Part shown: piece after piece, positions 26,095 to 34,628 of the stretch
Position numbering within the stretch: the first letter of the stretch is position 1
Layout of the letters: each line of letters begins with the position of its first letter
NCBI GenBank assembly: GCA_024235735.1
Contig: JACKLU010000004.1
Span: forward strand, 124,001 to 188,000
Length of the DNA: 64,000 nucleotides
DNA from: Burkholderiales bacterium
Lineage (GTDB): Bacteria > Pseudomonadota > Gammaproteobacteria > Burkholderiales > Nitrosomonadaceae
Direction of reading: 5' to 3'
Notes under the pieces: generated by a model
What the model was told of the DNA's origin: nothing
The model's input: only the letters and a program-made list of their open reading frames with translations
The model's database searches: none
Made by a program: the position numbers and the translations under genes

Positions 26095-27486
26095 ATGAAG
26101 TCAATTCGCTGTGCAACTTGTCTGGTTGTTTTTTTCGCATTAATCATCGTTTCCGGATTGGCGGCTACTGCATTCGCCAATCCGCACGAATACAGGTTAG
26201 AGAACGGTCTGAAGCTGATTGTCAAGGAAGATAATCGATCCCCGGTTATAGTTTCCCTGCTGATGTATCAGGCGGGCAGTATTGATGAATTGAATGGCGT
26301 GACGGGTGTTGCCCATGTACTGGAACATATGATGTTTAAAGGCACTAGTAATGTACCTGGTGGTGAGTTTTCCAAGCGTATCGCTGCTGCCGGCGGACGC
26401 GAGAATGCATTTACCAGTCGTGATTACACTGGGTATTTTCAGCAATTGCATAAGGATCATCTTGCATTGGCGATAGCGCTTGAGTCGGATCGCATGCAAA
26501 ATTTGCTGCTGACTGAAGAAGAGTTTGCCAAAGAAATCAATGTGGTCATGGAGGAGCGCCGTTTGCGTACCGACGATCAGGCGCGTTCACTACTGTTTGA
26601 AAAAATGATGGCGGCTGCCTATCAGTCACATCCTTACAGACGGCCAGTTATTGGTTGGATGAACGATCTCGAGCACATGACAGTCAAGGATGCGCAACAG
26701 TGGTATGAGCGGTGGTATGCACCCAATAACGCCATTCTGGTCATTGCTGGTGATGCCAATCCTGAAGAAGTCAGGTCACTGGTTCAGAAGCATTACGGCA
26801 GTATATCTCATCGTCCGTTGTTGACAATTGATCAGCGCAAGCCGCAAATCGAACCTCCACAACTGGGTATTAAGCGGATCACCGTTAAGGCGCCTGCAGA
26901 GATGCCTTATCTTGTAATGGGGTATCATGCCCCGGTTATAAAAAATATGCAGAATGACTGGGAGCCTTTTGCACTGAAGGTGTTGGAAAGCATCATGGAT
27001 GGACATGCTTCGGCTCGATTGAACAAATCACTCGTGCGCGAATTGCAGATCGCTAATTCAGCCGGTGCAGGTTACAGTGCAACCAGTCGGGGGCCAGGAA
27101 TGTTTTTTTTGAGTGGAACACCGAGTCCAGGCAAGACGGTCGACGAGCTGGAGCAGGCGATACGTGCGGAAATCAAGAAACTGACCGAGGAGCTGGTTAC
27201 CGAAGAGGAATTGAATCGTGTTAAGGCGCAAGCTGTTGCCAGTCAGGTTTTTCAGTTAGATTCTATTTTCGCACAGGCGATGCAGATCGGCCGACTGGAA
27301 AGCGTAGGTCTATCCCATCGGGATATTGATACGATGCTGGAAAGGTTGCAAGCTATTACCGCCGAACAAATTCGTGCTGTCGCAGCAAAATACTTTAATG
27401 ATGATCAGTTGACAGTAGCAGTGCTTGATCCGCAGCCGCTCGACCAGAAAACGAGAGCTGTCGAGCCTGCCGGATTGCGGCACTGA
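26095..27486 (+). CDS. Periplasmic M16 zinc peptidase
   Basis: A 463-residue protein with a signal peptide (hydrophobic about 9-27, cleavage near AFANP). The inverted zinc motif HVLEHMMFKG (HxxEH) is present about residue 74, with the third ligand Glu in EEFAKEINVVMEERR (about 148). This is therefore the catalytic subunit type. In many betaproteobacteria such a gene is followed by a second, non-catalytic M16 gene; here none follows and the next gene is on the other strand. The ATG at 26095 is preferred to one six codons earlier because an AGG lies upstream of it. Confidence 0.88.
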   Translation: MKSIRCATCLVVFFALIIVSGLAATAFANPHEYRLENGLKLIVKEDNRSPVIVSLLMYQAGSIDELNGVTGVAHVLEHMMFKGTSNVPGGEFSKRIAAAGGRENAFTSRDYTGYFQQLHKDHLALAIALESDRMQNLLLTEEEFAKEINVVMEERRLRTDDQARSLLFEKMMAAAYQSHPYRRPVIGWMNDLEHMTVKDAQQWYERWYAPNNAILVIAGDANPEEVRSLVQKHYGSISHRPLLTIDQRKPQIEPPQLGIKRITVKAPAEMPYLVMGYHAPVIKNMQNDWEPFALKVLESIMDGHASARLNKSLVRELQIANSAGAGYSATSRGPGMFFLSGTPSPGKTVDELEQAIRAEIKKLTEELVTEEELNRVKAQAVASQVFQLDSIFAQAMQIGRLESVGLSHRDIDTMLERLQAITAEQIRAVAAKYFNDDQLTVAVLDPQPLDQKTRAVEPAGLRH

Positions 27487-27602
27487 TAGCGTCAGCACAA
27501 TTCGAATACTGCTAAAAATACTTTTAGTGACTTTTATTCAGCGACTTATCGCAATCCGGTAGAGGCGTCTCACTGCTGCCTGTTTTTTTGTCACATCACT
27601 TT

Positions 27603-27995
27603 TTAGTGGTGATCGTGATCATGCTCTTTATCTTTATCATGACTGTGTTGATGCGCATGTTCACCTTCACCGTCATGGGCGTGTTCGTGTTCATCGTCAT
27701 GCATATGTTTGTGCATATCTTCCATCATGTAGTGAACTTCATCCGCATCCAGAAAACGGTCGTTATTCAGATCATACTTATCGAACTTGTCGCCGTGGAA
27801 TTTCATGAATTCTCTTCTGCTGATCTTGCCGTCGCCATCGCCGTCCATTTTTGCAATTTTTTCTTCGCAGTGCTCGCATTTCTCATGATCGTCATCATGG
27901 CCTGGCCCATGTGCGATAACGGATGATGTACTCAGTGCGAAAATAAATAAAACACTGACAGCAATAACTGAAATCGATTTGTTTTGTTGGTGCAT
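27603..27995 (-). CDS. Exported EF-hand protein with His/Asp-rich tail
   Basis: A 130-residue protein with a signal peptide (to about Ala28), a CxxC pair (C40, C43), and two EF-hand loops: DGDGDGKISRRE (51-62) and DLNNDRFLDADE (75-86), both with all calcium-ligand positions filled. The last 40 residues are almost only His, Asp, Glu and Lys. It probably binds calcium through the EF hands and transition metals through the tail, in the periplasm. ATG at 27995 follows AAGGAG. Function beyond metal binding is unknown. Confidence 0.85.
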   Translation of the reverse strand: MHQQNKSISVIAVSVLFIFALSTSSVIAHGPGHDDDHEKCEHCEEKIAKMDGDGDGKISRREFMKFHGDKFDKYDLNNDRFLDADEVHYMMEDMHKHMHDDEHEHAHDGEGEHAHQHSHDKDKEHDHDHH

Positions 27996-28164
27996 GTTTT
28001 GTCTCCTTTTGGATAAATGATGTGTATGCATAAAAAACTGAAGCCGGTGCAAGTGTGTGACAGAGGTTTTGAGGCACACCTGATGATTTATGCTCAATTA
28101 AGTAATGAATCGTTCATTATTTTATGACTGCGTGATTCACGCTGGGATTGTGACATCATTCCAA

Positions 28165-28716
28165 TCAACCCGCTATAAAATATTCACGATAATATTTAAG
28201 TTCATTGATGGAATCATAAATATCTGCCAGCGCTTCATGTTTGCCTTCTTTTTTCAGTCCGGCGGCAATACCGGGCTTCCAGCGTTTGACAAGTTCCTTG
28301 AAGGTGCTGACATCCAGATTGCGATAATGAAAATAGGCCTCCAGTTGCGGCATCCAGCGTGCCATAAAACGCCGATCCTGGCAAATCGAATTGCCACACA
28401 TCGGTGAAGTTCTTGAGGGGACGTGGTGCTGCAGAAAAGCAAGCATCTGCGCTTCAGCTTCAGCCTCCGATAGCTTGGAAGCTTTTACTTTTTCAATCAA
28501 TCCGGATTTTCCATGGGTAGATTGATTCCACTTATCCATCCCATCAAGGATTTCATTCGACTGAAAAACCACCATCACGGGACTTTCGGCGATGGTATTC
28601 AGTTGACCGTCGGTGATTACGGCAGCAACTTCAATAATGCGGTCTTTATCGGGATCAAGCCCGGTCATTTCCATGTCAATCCAGATAAGGTTATGGTTGT
28701 TATTTTCTTGTGCCAT
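28165..28716 (-). CDS. orn: Oligoribonuclease
   Basis: Orn degrades two-residue RNAs to mononucleotides, including the pGpG product of cyclic di-GMP breakdown, and is essential in many Proteobacteria. The DEDDh exonuclease motifs are visible: WIDMEMTGLD (about 11-20), IIEVAAVITD, CGNSICQDRRFM (about 110) and HEALADI (about 160). Length 183 is normal. The start ATG is at 28716. Confidence 0.96.
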   Translation of the reverse strand: MAQENNNHNLIWIDMEMTGLDPDKDRIIEVAAVITDGQLNTIAESPVMVVFQSNEILDGMDKWNQSTHGKSGLIEKVKASKLSEAEAEAQMLAFLQHHVPSRTSPMCGNSICQDRRFMARWMPQLEAYFHYRNLDVSTFKELVKRWKPGIAAGLKKEGKHEALADIYDSINELKYYREYFIAG

Positions 28717-28830
28717 AATTATTAATAAATTTCAGAGTGTCGGTTTCGATTGAATATAATGTATTTTATTTTGTCATATTGATGGTACATCGTCACTTCT
28801 CATTTATGGATAATTTAAAAAGTAATTATT

Positions 28831-30093
28831 ATGCAATCATTTACGTTGATTTTTATTACTACCTTATTAATTACGACTGCGATTCAGATATGGTTGTCAA
28901 TGCGCCATATCCGCCACGTGCGCGCGCATCAGAACAAAGTACCTGAGGATTTTGCCAGCCAAATCAGTCTGGCGGATCATAGTAAAGCAGCCGACTATAC
29001 GTGTGCAAAAACGCGCGCCGGTTATTTCAGCATTTTTATGCATGCCGCATTGCTGCTTATCTTTACATTGGGGGGGGGGCTGAATGCGCTGAGTCTGTTC
29101 TGGCATGGGTGGCTCAGTGATCCGATTACACACGGTATGGCTCTGATTCTGAGTACCTTTCTGATTATGGGGTTGTTCGAAATACCACTGAGCTACTATC
29201 GCATCTTTGTTATCGAGGAACAATTCGGTTTTAACAAAATGACACCCGGTATGTTTTTCACCGATCTGATCAAACAAACCATGTTGATGGCGCTGCTGGG
29301 CGCGCCACTATTGTTCTGTATTTTATGGCTGATGGAGAAAATGGGCGGCGACTGGTGGCTATACGCATGGATTGCATGGATTGCCTTTAATTTATTCCTG
29401 CTGGCTATTTTTCCTGCCTGGATCGCGCCGCTGTTCAACAAGTTTTCACCGCTGGAAGATGCCGCGTTGAAGGTGAGAATTGAGCAGTTGCTGAAAAAAT
29501 GCGGTTTTACATCGAACGGTTTGTTTGTCATGGATGGTTCTCGCCGCAGCAATCATGGTAATGCTTATTTCACAGGTTTTGGCAAAACCAAACGCATTGT
29601 TTTTTTTGATACTCTGCTTTCACGTCTGGAGCCGGCTGAAATAGAAGCTGTGCTCGCGCATGAACTGGGCCATTTCAAACATCGCCATGTCATCAAACGT
29701 GTAATGGCTTCATTTATCATGAGTCTGCTGTTTTTCTGGTTGTTGGGTTATCTCATGAATCAAACATGGTTTTATGAGAGTCTGGGGGTGTCCGTTGAAA
29801 TGGCGCCTTCAGCAGCCATGGCATTGTTACTCTTCTTTCTGGTGCTACCGGTATTCACTTTTCTGTTTCACCCAATCTCAAGCATTTATTCACGTAAACA
29901 TGAGTTTGAGGCGGATGCCTATGCCGCACAGAATGCATCAGCTGAAGATTTAATCCATGCGTTGGTCAAACTTTACCAGGATAATGCCGCTACGTTGACG
30001 CCAGATCCATTACACTCTACTTTTTACGACTCGCATCCACCCGCTGCAACCAGGGTTGCCCATTTGCAGCGCCAGATTCACCATGCGTCTTGA
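28831..30093 (+). CDS. M48-family membrane metalloendopeptidase (Ste24/CAAX protease type)
   Basis: A 420-residue polytopic membrane protein with at least five hydrophobic segments. The zinc motif HELGH is at about residue 278 in VLAHELGHFKHRHV, and the third ligand Glu in KHEFEADAYA near residue 352. This is the layout of Ste24-type M48 proteases. In bacteria these probably handle membrane-protein quality control; no prenyl substrate is implied. phhB begins 17 bases downstream. No strong ribosome site is seen before the ATG. Confidence 0.9.
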   Translation: MQSFTLIFITTLLITTAIQIWLSMRHIRHVRAHQNKVPEDFASQISLADHSKAADYTCAKTRAGYFSIFMHAALLLIFTLGGGLNALSLFWHGWLSDPITHGMALILSTFLIMGLFEIPLSYYRIFVIEEQFGFNKMTPGMFFTDLIKQTMLMALLGAPLLFCILWLMEKMGGDWWLYAWIAWIAFNLFLLAIFPAWIAPLFNKFSPLEDAALKVRIEQLLKKCGFTSNGLFVMDGSRRSNHGNAYFTGFGKTKRIVFFDTLLSRLEPAEIEAVLAHELGHFKHRHVIKRVMASFIMSLLFFWLLGYLMNQTWFYESLGVSVEMAPSAAMALLLFFLVLPVFTFLFHPISSIYSRKHEFEADAYAAQNASAEDLIHALVKLYQDNAATLTPDPLHSTFYDSHPPAATRVAHLQRQIHHAS

Positions 30094-30110
30094 ATCCAAC
30101 AGGAAAAAAC

Positions 30111-30440
30111 ATGAACGAGCTTGCTGCACAAAAATGTAAACCTTGCGAAGGCGGCATCGAACCGCTGACCGCAGAAAAAGCCGCAGTTTTTCTAAAACAA
30201 TTGGAAGGATGGCGGTTAAAGGATAAACAGATCAGTAAAACTTATACTTTCAAGAACTATTACCAAACCATGGCTTTTGTCAATGCGGTGGCTTGGGTCT
30301 CGCACCGGGAAGATCATCATCCTGATATCACGGTGGGTTACAATCGATGTGACGTTGTCTATATGACACATGCCATTGATGGTCTGTCAGAAAATGATTT
30401 TATCTGCGCTGCAAAAATAGACAAGTTGTTTTCTGTTTGA
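30111..30440 (+). CDS. phhB: Pterin-4a-carbinolamine dehydratase
   Basis: This enzyme dehydrates 4a-hydroxytetrahydropterin and so recycles the pterin cofactor of aromatic amino acid hydroxylases; many bacteria keep it without a hydroxylase. The 109 residues contain the active-site motif HREDHHPDI and the ending THAIDGLSENDF. An in-frame TTG at 30090 overlaps the previous gene, but ATG 30111 with AGGAAAAAAC is the better start. Its stop overlaps the rsgA start. Confidence 0.9.
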   Translation: MNELAAQKCKPCEGGIEPLTAEKAAVFLKQLEGWRLKDKQISKTYTFKNYYQTMAFVNAVAWVSHREDHHPDITVGYNRCDVVYMTHAIDGLSENDFICAAKIDKLFSV

Positions 30441-31333
30441 GTACGTTTCGTTCCGACAAGGCAACAACAAAAACCGCTCTGACTGGTGTGGCAAGTGCTG
30501 TTTTTGGCAGGCATTTCATGGTTGAGACACGAGACGGAGAGTGGTTTTTATGTGTAATGCGCGGAAAAAAAGGGGGGGTGGCTTGTGGCGATAGGGTTGA
30601 ATTCAGGATTACTGCTCCCGAACAGGGTGTGATAGAAAAAATTCTGCCACGGGAAACACTGCTGTATCGCAGTGATGCTTTCAAGGAAAAAATCATTGCG
30701 GCGAATGTGACGCAGATCATAGTCGTTGTCGCCGCTGTCCCCAGTTTCAGCGAAGAACTGATTAATCGATGCCTTGTCGCCGCTGAAAGCCAGAATATTC
30801 CGGTTATTATCGTACTCAATAAGGCCGATCTGATTGAGCCGACGAAGGCGGCGATCAGAACACTGGAGCTGTATGCGGCACTCGGTTATCCGGTGCTGAA
30901 GCTGAGTGCGATCAATGACATCTCGGTATTAAGACCGTATCTGGAAGATCAGGTCAGTGTTCTTGCCGGTCAATCAGGAATGGGAAAATCGACTATTCTG
31001 AATGCGCTTGTTCCTGAAGCGCAGCGCATGACAGCCGAAATTTCAACGGCGCTGGATTCAGGTTGCCATACGACAACGCATTCGCGTCTTTATCATATCA
31101 ACGCCACCAGCGCTGTTATTGATTCTCCAGGTATCCAGGCATTCGGGTTGAATCATATTAAAGCTGAAAATCTGGCATGGGGATTTACTGAATTTCACCC
31201 TTATATCGGGCAATGCAAATTCCACAATTGCCGGCATTTGAACGAACCCGGCTGTGCTCTGATTTACGCTGCGGAGAATGGGAAAATCAGCACCAGACGG
31301 CTTGCTTTTTATCATAAATTGCTGGGAAACTGA
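30437..31333 (+). CDS. rsgA: Small ribosomal subunit biogenesis GTPase RsgA
   Basis: RsgA checks late 30S assembly and releases RbfA. The GTPase motifs occur in the circularly permuted order of the family: G4 NKADL (about 133), then G1 GQSGMGKST (about 180), then G3 DSPGIQAFGL (about 231), followed by the zinc-binding CKFHNCRHLNEPGC (about 260). An N-terminal OB-fold precedes. The start is taken as the TTG at 30437, which overlaps the phhB stop; a GTG at about 30488 is an alternative. Length 298. Confidence 0.93.
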   Translation: MSTFRSDKATTKTALTGVASAVFGRHFMVETRDGEWFLCVMRGKKGGVACGDRVEFRITAPEQGVIEKILPRETLLYRSDAFKEKIIAANVTQIIVVVAAVPSFSEELINRCLVAAESQNIPVIIVLNKADLIEPTKAAIRTLELYAALGYPVLKLSAINDISVLRPYLEDQVSVLAGQSGMGKSTILNALVPEAQRMTAEISTALDSGCHTTTHSRLYHINATSAVIDSPGIQAFGLNHIKAENLAWGFTEFHPYIGQCKFHNCRHLNEPGCALIYAAENGKISTRRLAFYHKLLGN

Positions 31334-31346
31334 CGGGAGTCACCTC

Positions 31347-31934
31347 ATGAATCATCAAAACTATAAGAGACGGATGGTAAGGAAACGTATAAAGAATTGT
31401 CTGTTGGTTGGCGCAACCTGGATTTTCTCGTCCACAATCGGATTGGCAGCCGATGTGGGACTTTCGCTCAGAATCGGACAGCCTGGATTTTACGGTGAAA
31501 TTCATCTGGGCGATTTTTTCCCCGCGCCCGAGTTGATTTATCCGAATCCGGTTATTATTTATACGCCGCCCAATGTTATACAGCAGCCCCTATATCTGCA
31601 TGTTCCGCACAAGCATGTTAAAAACTGGCGGCGTTTCTGTATCCAGTACCGCGCCTGTGACCGCCCGGTCTATTTTGTCCGCGAACAGTGGTATAACGAT
31701 GTTTATATTCCGAATTACAGTCAGCACCGACACAATATACAGCCGCGTCATTACGATTACCATCCTGCACAGGGCCATGATTTGCACAGGTATTACGATG
31801 ATAAACATGATCACCACGATCAGCGCCACGATAAGGTTAAAGATTTCAAGGATAAGGATTTTCGCCGTGACTATGACAAGCATGACCGGCATGACTCTCA
31901 TGACCGGGGGCGCGGTAAAAAGCACGATGACTAG
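31347..31934 (+). CDS. Exported protein with His/Asp-rich tail, unknown function
   Basis: A 195-residue protein with a basic N-terminus and a hydrophobic signal segment ending near GLAADV (about residue 36). The middle part, rich in Tyr, Pro and His, has no known domain; it contains two cysteines (RFCIQYRACDRP). The last 60 residues repeat His, Asp, Lys and Arg (for example DKHDHHDQRHDK and HDRHDSHDRG). Nearby proteins of similar design (smbP, EF-hand protein) suggest metal binding, but that is inference. The start is ATG 31347 after GGGAG. Confidence 0.65.
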   Translation: MNHQNYKRRMVRKRIKNCLLVGATWIFSSTIGLAADVGLSLRIGQPGFYGEIHLGDFFPAPELIYPNPVIIYTPPNVIQQPLYLHVPHKHVKNWRRFCIQYRACDRPVYFVREQWYNDVYIPNYSQHRHNIQPRHYDYHPAQGHDLHRYYDDKHDHHDQRHDKVKDFKDKDFRRDYDKHDRHDSHDRGRGKKHDD

Positions 31935-31988
31935 ATTCGCGCATTGAATGTGCGTCAGAATCAGATGATTGTGACGGCTGCGCTATAA

Positions 31989-33143
31989 TCAAACTTTGAA
32001 TCGTACCTGTATATCGCTGACATAAGGCAGCACGCGCGCCGCCTGTTTGAGCTCGTTGACCAACTGTCTGGCTTCATTTGTGTTGCGCAAAATCTCAATG
32101 GGCAAGTCCAGTTCGATATAAATCTCTCCGGACAGATAATGCAGCGTAACGTCTTCAAGCAATGAGGCAGGCAATTGCGGCCAGCAGCGTTTGAGTGCTT
32201 CGATGACCTTTTCCCGGTAAGGCAGATTGTCACCGGGAGAATCCGATTCGTCATTTTCCGGGTCAATGTGCACCGTTACGTCGGATACGATGTCAACAGA
32301 ATCCAGCAGGCGCCGCCGTACGGCTTCGCCGATCTGGTGCCCTTCCGATACACTGAGTCTGGGATCAACCTGAACATGCACATCAATAAAAGCATCACCC
32401 GCGCTTTTGCGTGAACGCAACATGTGTAACGACCGGACGCCTTTAACATTAAAAATATGCTCACGAATGGTGCGTAACTCATTTTTATCCAATGCCCGGT
32501 CGATCAATTCTTGTGAACTAGAGCGCACCATGTTGGCGCCGATTTTTGCGATCATTACCGCGACAACAATGGCTGCAATCGCATCCAGATACGGGTAACC
32601 ATGCATGGCGCCGGCAATGCCGATAACGACTACAAGGGATGAAATAGCGTCTGACCGGCTGTGCCAGGCATTGGCCAGCAGCATGTCCGAGCGCAACCGA
32701 CGTGCTGCGGCTACGGTATAGCGATAAATCCATTCCTTGGAAATAATTGACAGTACTGCAATCATTAACGCCAGTCCGCCGGGTTCAAGCAGTATCTCCG
32801 GTTTATTGATGCGGCGCGCTGAATCATAAGCAATTCCGCAGGCAATGGTGATCAGGATAATTCCCAGACCGACGGTTGCCAATGTTTCAATGCGGCCATG
32901 GCCGTAAGGATGTTCTTCGTCGGCGGCTTTGTGCGAATGTTTGGCGGCATATAGCACAAGAAAATCTGTCAACAGATCCGAAAACGAATGAACGCCGTCT
33001 GCAATCAAGGCTTGAGAATTAGCGAACCACCCCGCGATAATCTTGACGACACCGAGGATAAAATCAATAGCCGAACCGATAAGCGTAACCTTGCGTACTT
33101 CTCTGTAGCGCTGCTGAGTATTTACATTCGGAGCTACATTCAT
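31989..33143 (-). CDS. Cation diffusion facilitator (CDF) metal efflux transporter
   Basis: A 384-residue transporter of the FieF/MamB type. It has six predicted membrane helices in the first 220 residues and a cytoplasmic dimerisation domain after them. The metal-site Asp/His pairs are seen as DGVHSFSDLLTDF (helix II, about 45) and HSRSDAISS (helix V, about 161). Family members export zinc, iron, cobalt or manganese in exchange for protons; the substrate cannot be told. The C-terminal part is longer than in FieF by about 80 residues. Confidence 0.92.
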   Translation of the reverse strand: MNVAPNVNTQQRYREVRKVTLIGSAIDFILGVVKIIAGWFANSQALIADGVHSFSDLLTDFLVLYAAKHSHKAADEEHPYGHGRIETLATVGLGIILITIACGIAYDSARRINKPEILLEPGGLALMIAVLSIISKEWIYRYTVAAARRLRSDMLLANAWHSRSDAISSLVVVIGIAGAMHGYPYLDAIAAIVVAVMIAKIGANMVRSSSQELIDRALDKNELRTIREHIFNVKGVRSLHMLRSRKSAGDAFIDVHVQVDPRLSVSEGHQIGEAVRRRLLDSVDIVSDVTVHIDPENDESDSPGDNLPYREKVIEALKRCWPQLPASLLEDVTLHYLSGEIYIELDLPIEILRNTNEARQLVNELKQAARVLPYVSDIQVRFKV

Positions 33144-33195
33144 GTTATTGCAAAGATAAAAGGACGGTGCATCGTCTGCGAGGTAAAGACGGTTT

Positions 33196-33762
33196 TTATC
33201 GTTTGGTGTACTGATTCAGCATCTTGTTGACTTCGTCAATATCAAAATGCTCGGCATCGAAGTCGCCACCCACCCACTCACGCATCTCTTCATGCTCCGG
33301 ATGCGATGGATCGTTAATCGCTTCAAGAAACATTGCATATCCCGGAATACCACCGATATCCTCGGGCGGACAAGCCCGTTTTCCTTTGATACATAACGGT
33401 AATGTCATGTCGTGCTCGAATGGCAGAATTTTTTCAAGCAATACTTCATGCTCCCAGCCATCCCCATAATCATAGTTATAGAGCAATTTTTCTTTCTCAA
33501 GCCGTAACAGTTGGCTTAGCCGGAATTTGGATTCATCTTTCATGGCGTCAAAAAATTCTTCATTCGGTTCGCCATATTGCACATTGCCCATTATAAAATC
33601 GTGCAGATGCGAGTTTGTCCAGCCCATTACGATCTGTAGCGTCGTATGCAGTTCACTGAGGTTTGCGGTGCTGGCAATTAGAAATCTGCGCCATATCGGA
33701 GGACGGAGATATTTAAGAGTGACTTTAAGTTGATAGACTGAACGCAGCGGTCGTGCTGTCAT
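33196..33762 (-). CDS. Plasmid pRiA4b ORF-3-like family protein
   Basis: A 188-residue protein of a family first noted on the Ri plasmid pRiA4b. The family features seen are YQLKVTLKYLRPPIWRR at the N-terminus, LHTTLQIVMGWTNSHLHDF (about 36-54), YDYGDGWEHEV (about 96-106) and ACPPEDIGGIPGY (about 129-141). Members are common in bacteria and often near mobile or regulatory genes; their biochemical role is unknown. It is alone on the minus strand next to the CDF gene. Confidence 0.85.
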   Translation of the reverse strand: MTARPLRSVYQLKVTLKYLRPPIWRRFLIASTANLSELHTTLQIVMGWTNSHLHDFIMGNVQYGEPNEEFFDAMKDESKFRLSQLLRLEKEKLLYNYDYGDGWEHEVLLEKILPFEHDMTLPLCIKGKRACPPEDIGGIPGYAMFLEAINDPSHPEHEEMREWVGGDFDAEHFDIDEVNKMLNQYTKR

Positions 33763-34031
33763 ATGATTAATTTTCCCGTAGAATGGTGTGAAAAAAAGAT
33801 TGCAATTGTAAATATCACTGTTATGCGTTCGATCAATTCAGTTGTTTCCGGCAGGATGAGCGCTATTGCTCTGGGTTATTATACTTTAACCCTGCATGAT
33901 TAAGCGTTTCCGTTTTATTGATACCATTGTGATTCAGATTTTTCTGCGGCATGGTTTTCGTGCTCAGCATCAATTACCGTTAACTTTATTATTCGTTATA
34001 ATTTACGCTTTTGTTCCATCTTAATACAACA

Positions 34032-34592
34032 ATGTCCGCGCAAAAATCCACTGACTCTGCTTCAAAATCCATTGTTTTCAGCTGGCGCAGGTTTTTACTG
34101 CATGTCTCAATTCTAGGAATCGGATTATTGTTGGGCTGGATGACGTGGTATTTCTCAAAACCGCAAAGTGTCCGGTTTCACGAAACCAAAGCAGATGAAT
34201 ATCTGACTGTTGCAGTGACGCCGCATATTGAAATTGCTTTGGATGCCGGCAGTTCCGTCGCGATTACAGACCATCAGCCGCTACTCATGGAGTTATTCAA
34301 GGGAAATGTCTACTTCAATATCAGCAAAAACGCCATGGAAAAAATCAGAATAAAAGTTGGCGAAGCGTTGATTGAGGATGTTGGTACGCGTTTCAGTATT
34401 CGCATGAATAAGGACGGCAGCAGGATAGTCTCCGTTGCGGAAGGACAGCTCAGAATTAATGTTGCATCCGGTGCATACCAGATCAGTGCTTTGGAACAGG
34501 CGGATTTTGATAATGTTAAAATCAGCAGGCACCGCCTGATCAGTGAACGGGAAGTTGCGCCGTGGACCACGGGTTGGAATAGTGGTTTCTAA
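34032..34592 (+). CDS. Orphan FecR-domain membrane protein
   Basis: A 186-residue protein with one membrane helix (about residues 26-45), then a FecR-type domain: VTPHIEIALDAGSSV, ELFKGNVYFNISK (about 94-106), EDVGTRFSIR (about 121) and VSVAEGQLRINV. Classic FecR proteins link a TonB receptor to an ECF sigma factor. This one is shorter than usual (about 320), has no anti-sigma-like N-terminal domain, and neither a sigma factor nor a receptor lies beside it. The start is ATG 34032; an upstream TATAAT-like box lies near 33994. Confidence 0.75.
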   Translation: MSAQKSTDSASKSIVFSWRRFLLHVSILGIGLLLGWMTWYFSKPQSVRFHETKADEYLTVAVTPHIEIALDAGSSVAITDHQPLLMELFKGNVYFNISKNAMEKIRIKVGEALIEDVGTRFSIRMNKDGSRIVSVAEGQLRINVASGAYQISALEQADFDNVKISRHRLISEREVAPWTTGWNSGF

Positions 34593-34628
34593 GTCGCTTT
34601 CTGCCATGTGCTTTTTTAGGGATATATC

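Noticed and set aside
27512..27527. Terminator after the M16 peptidase gene
   Set aside because: CTAAAA/TTTTAG gives only a six-base AT stem and no T run of note.
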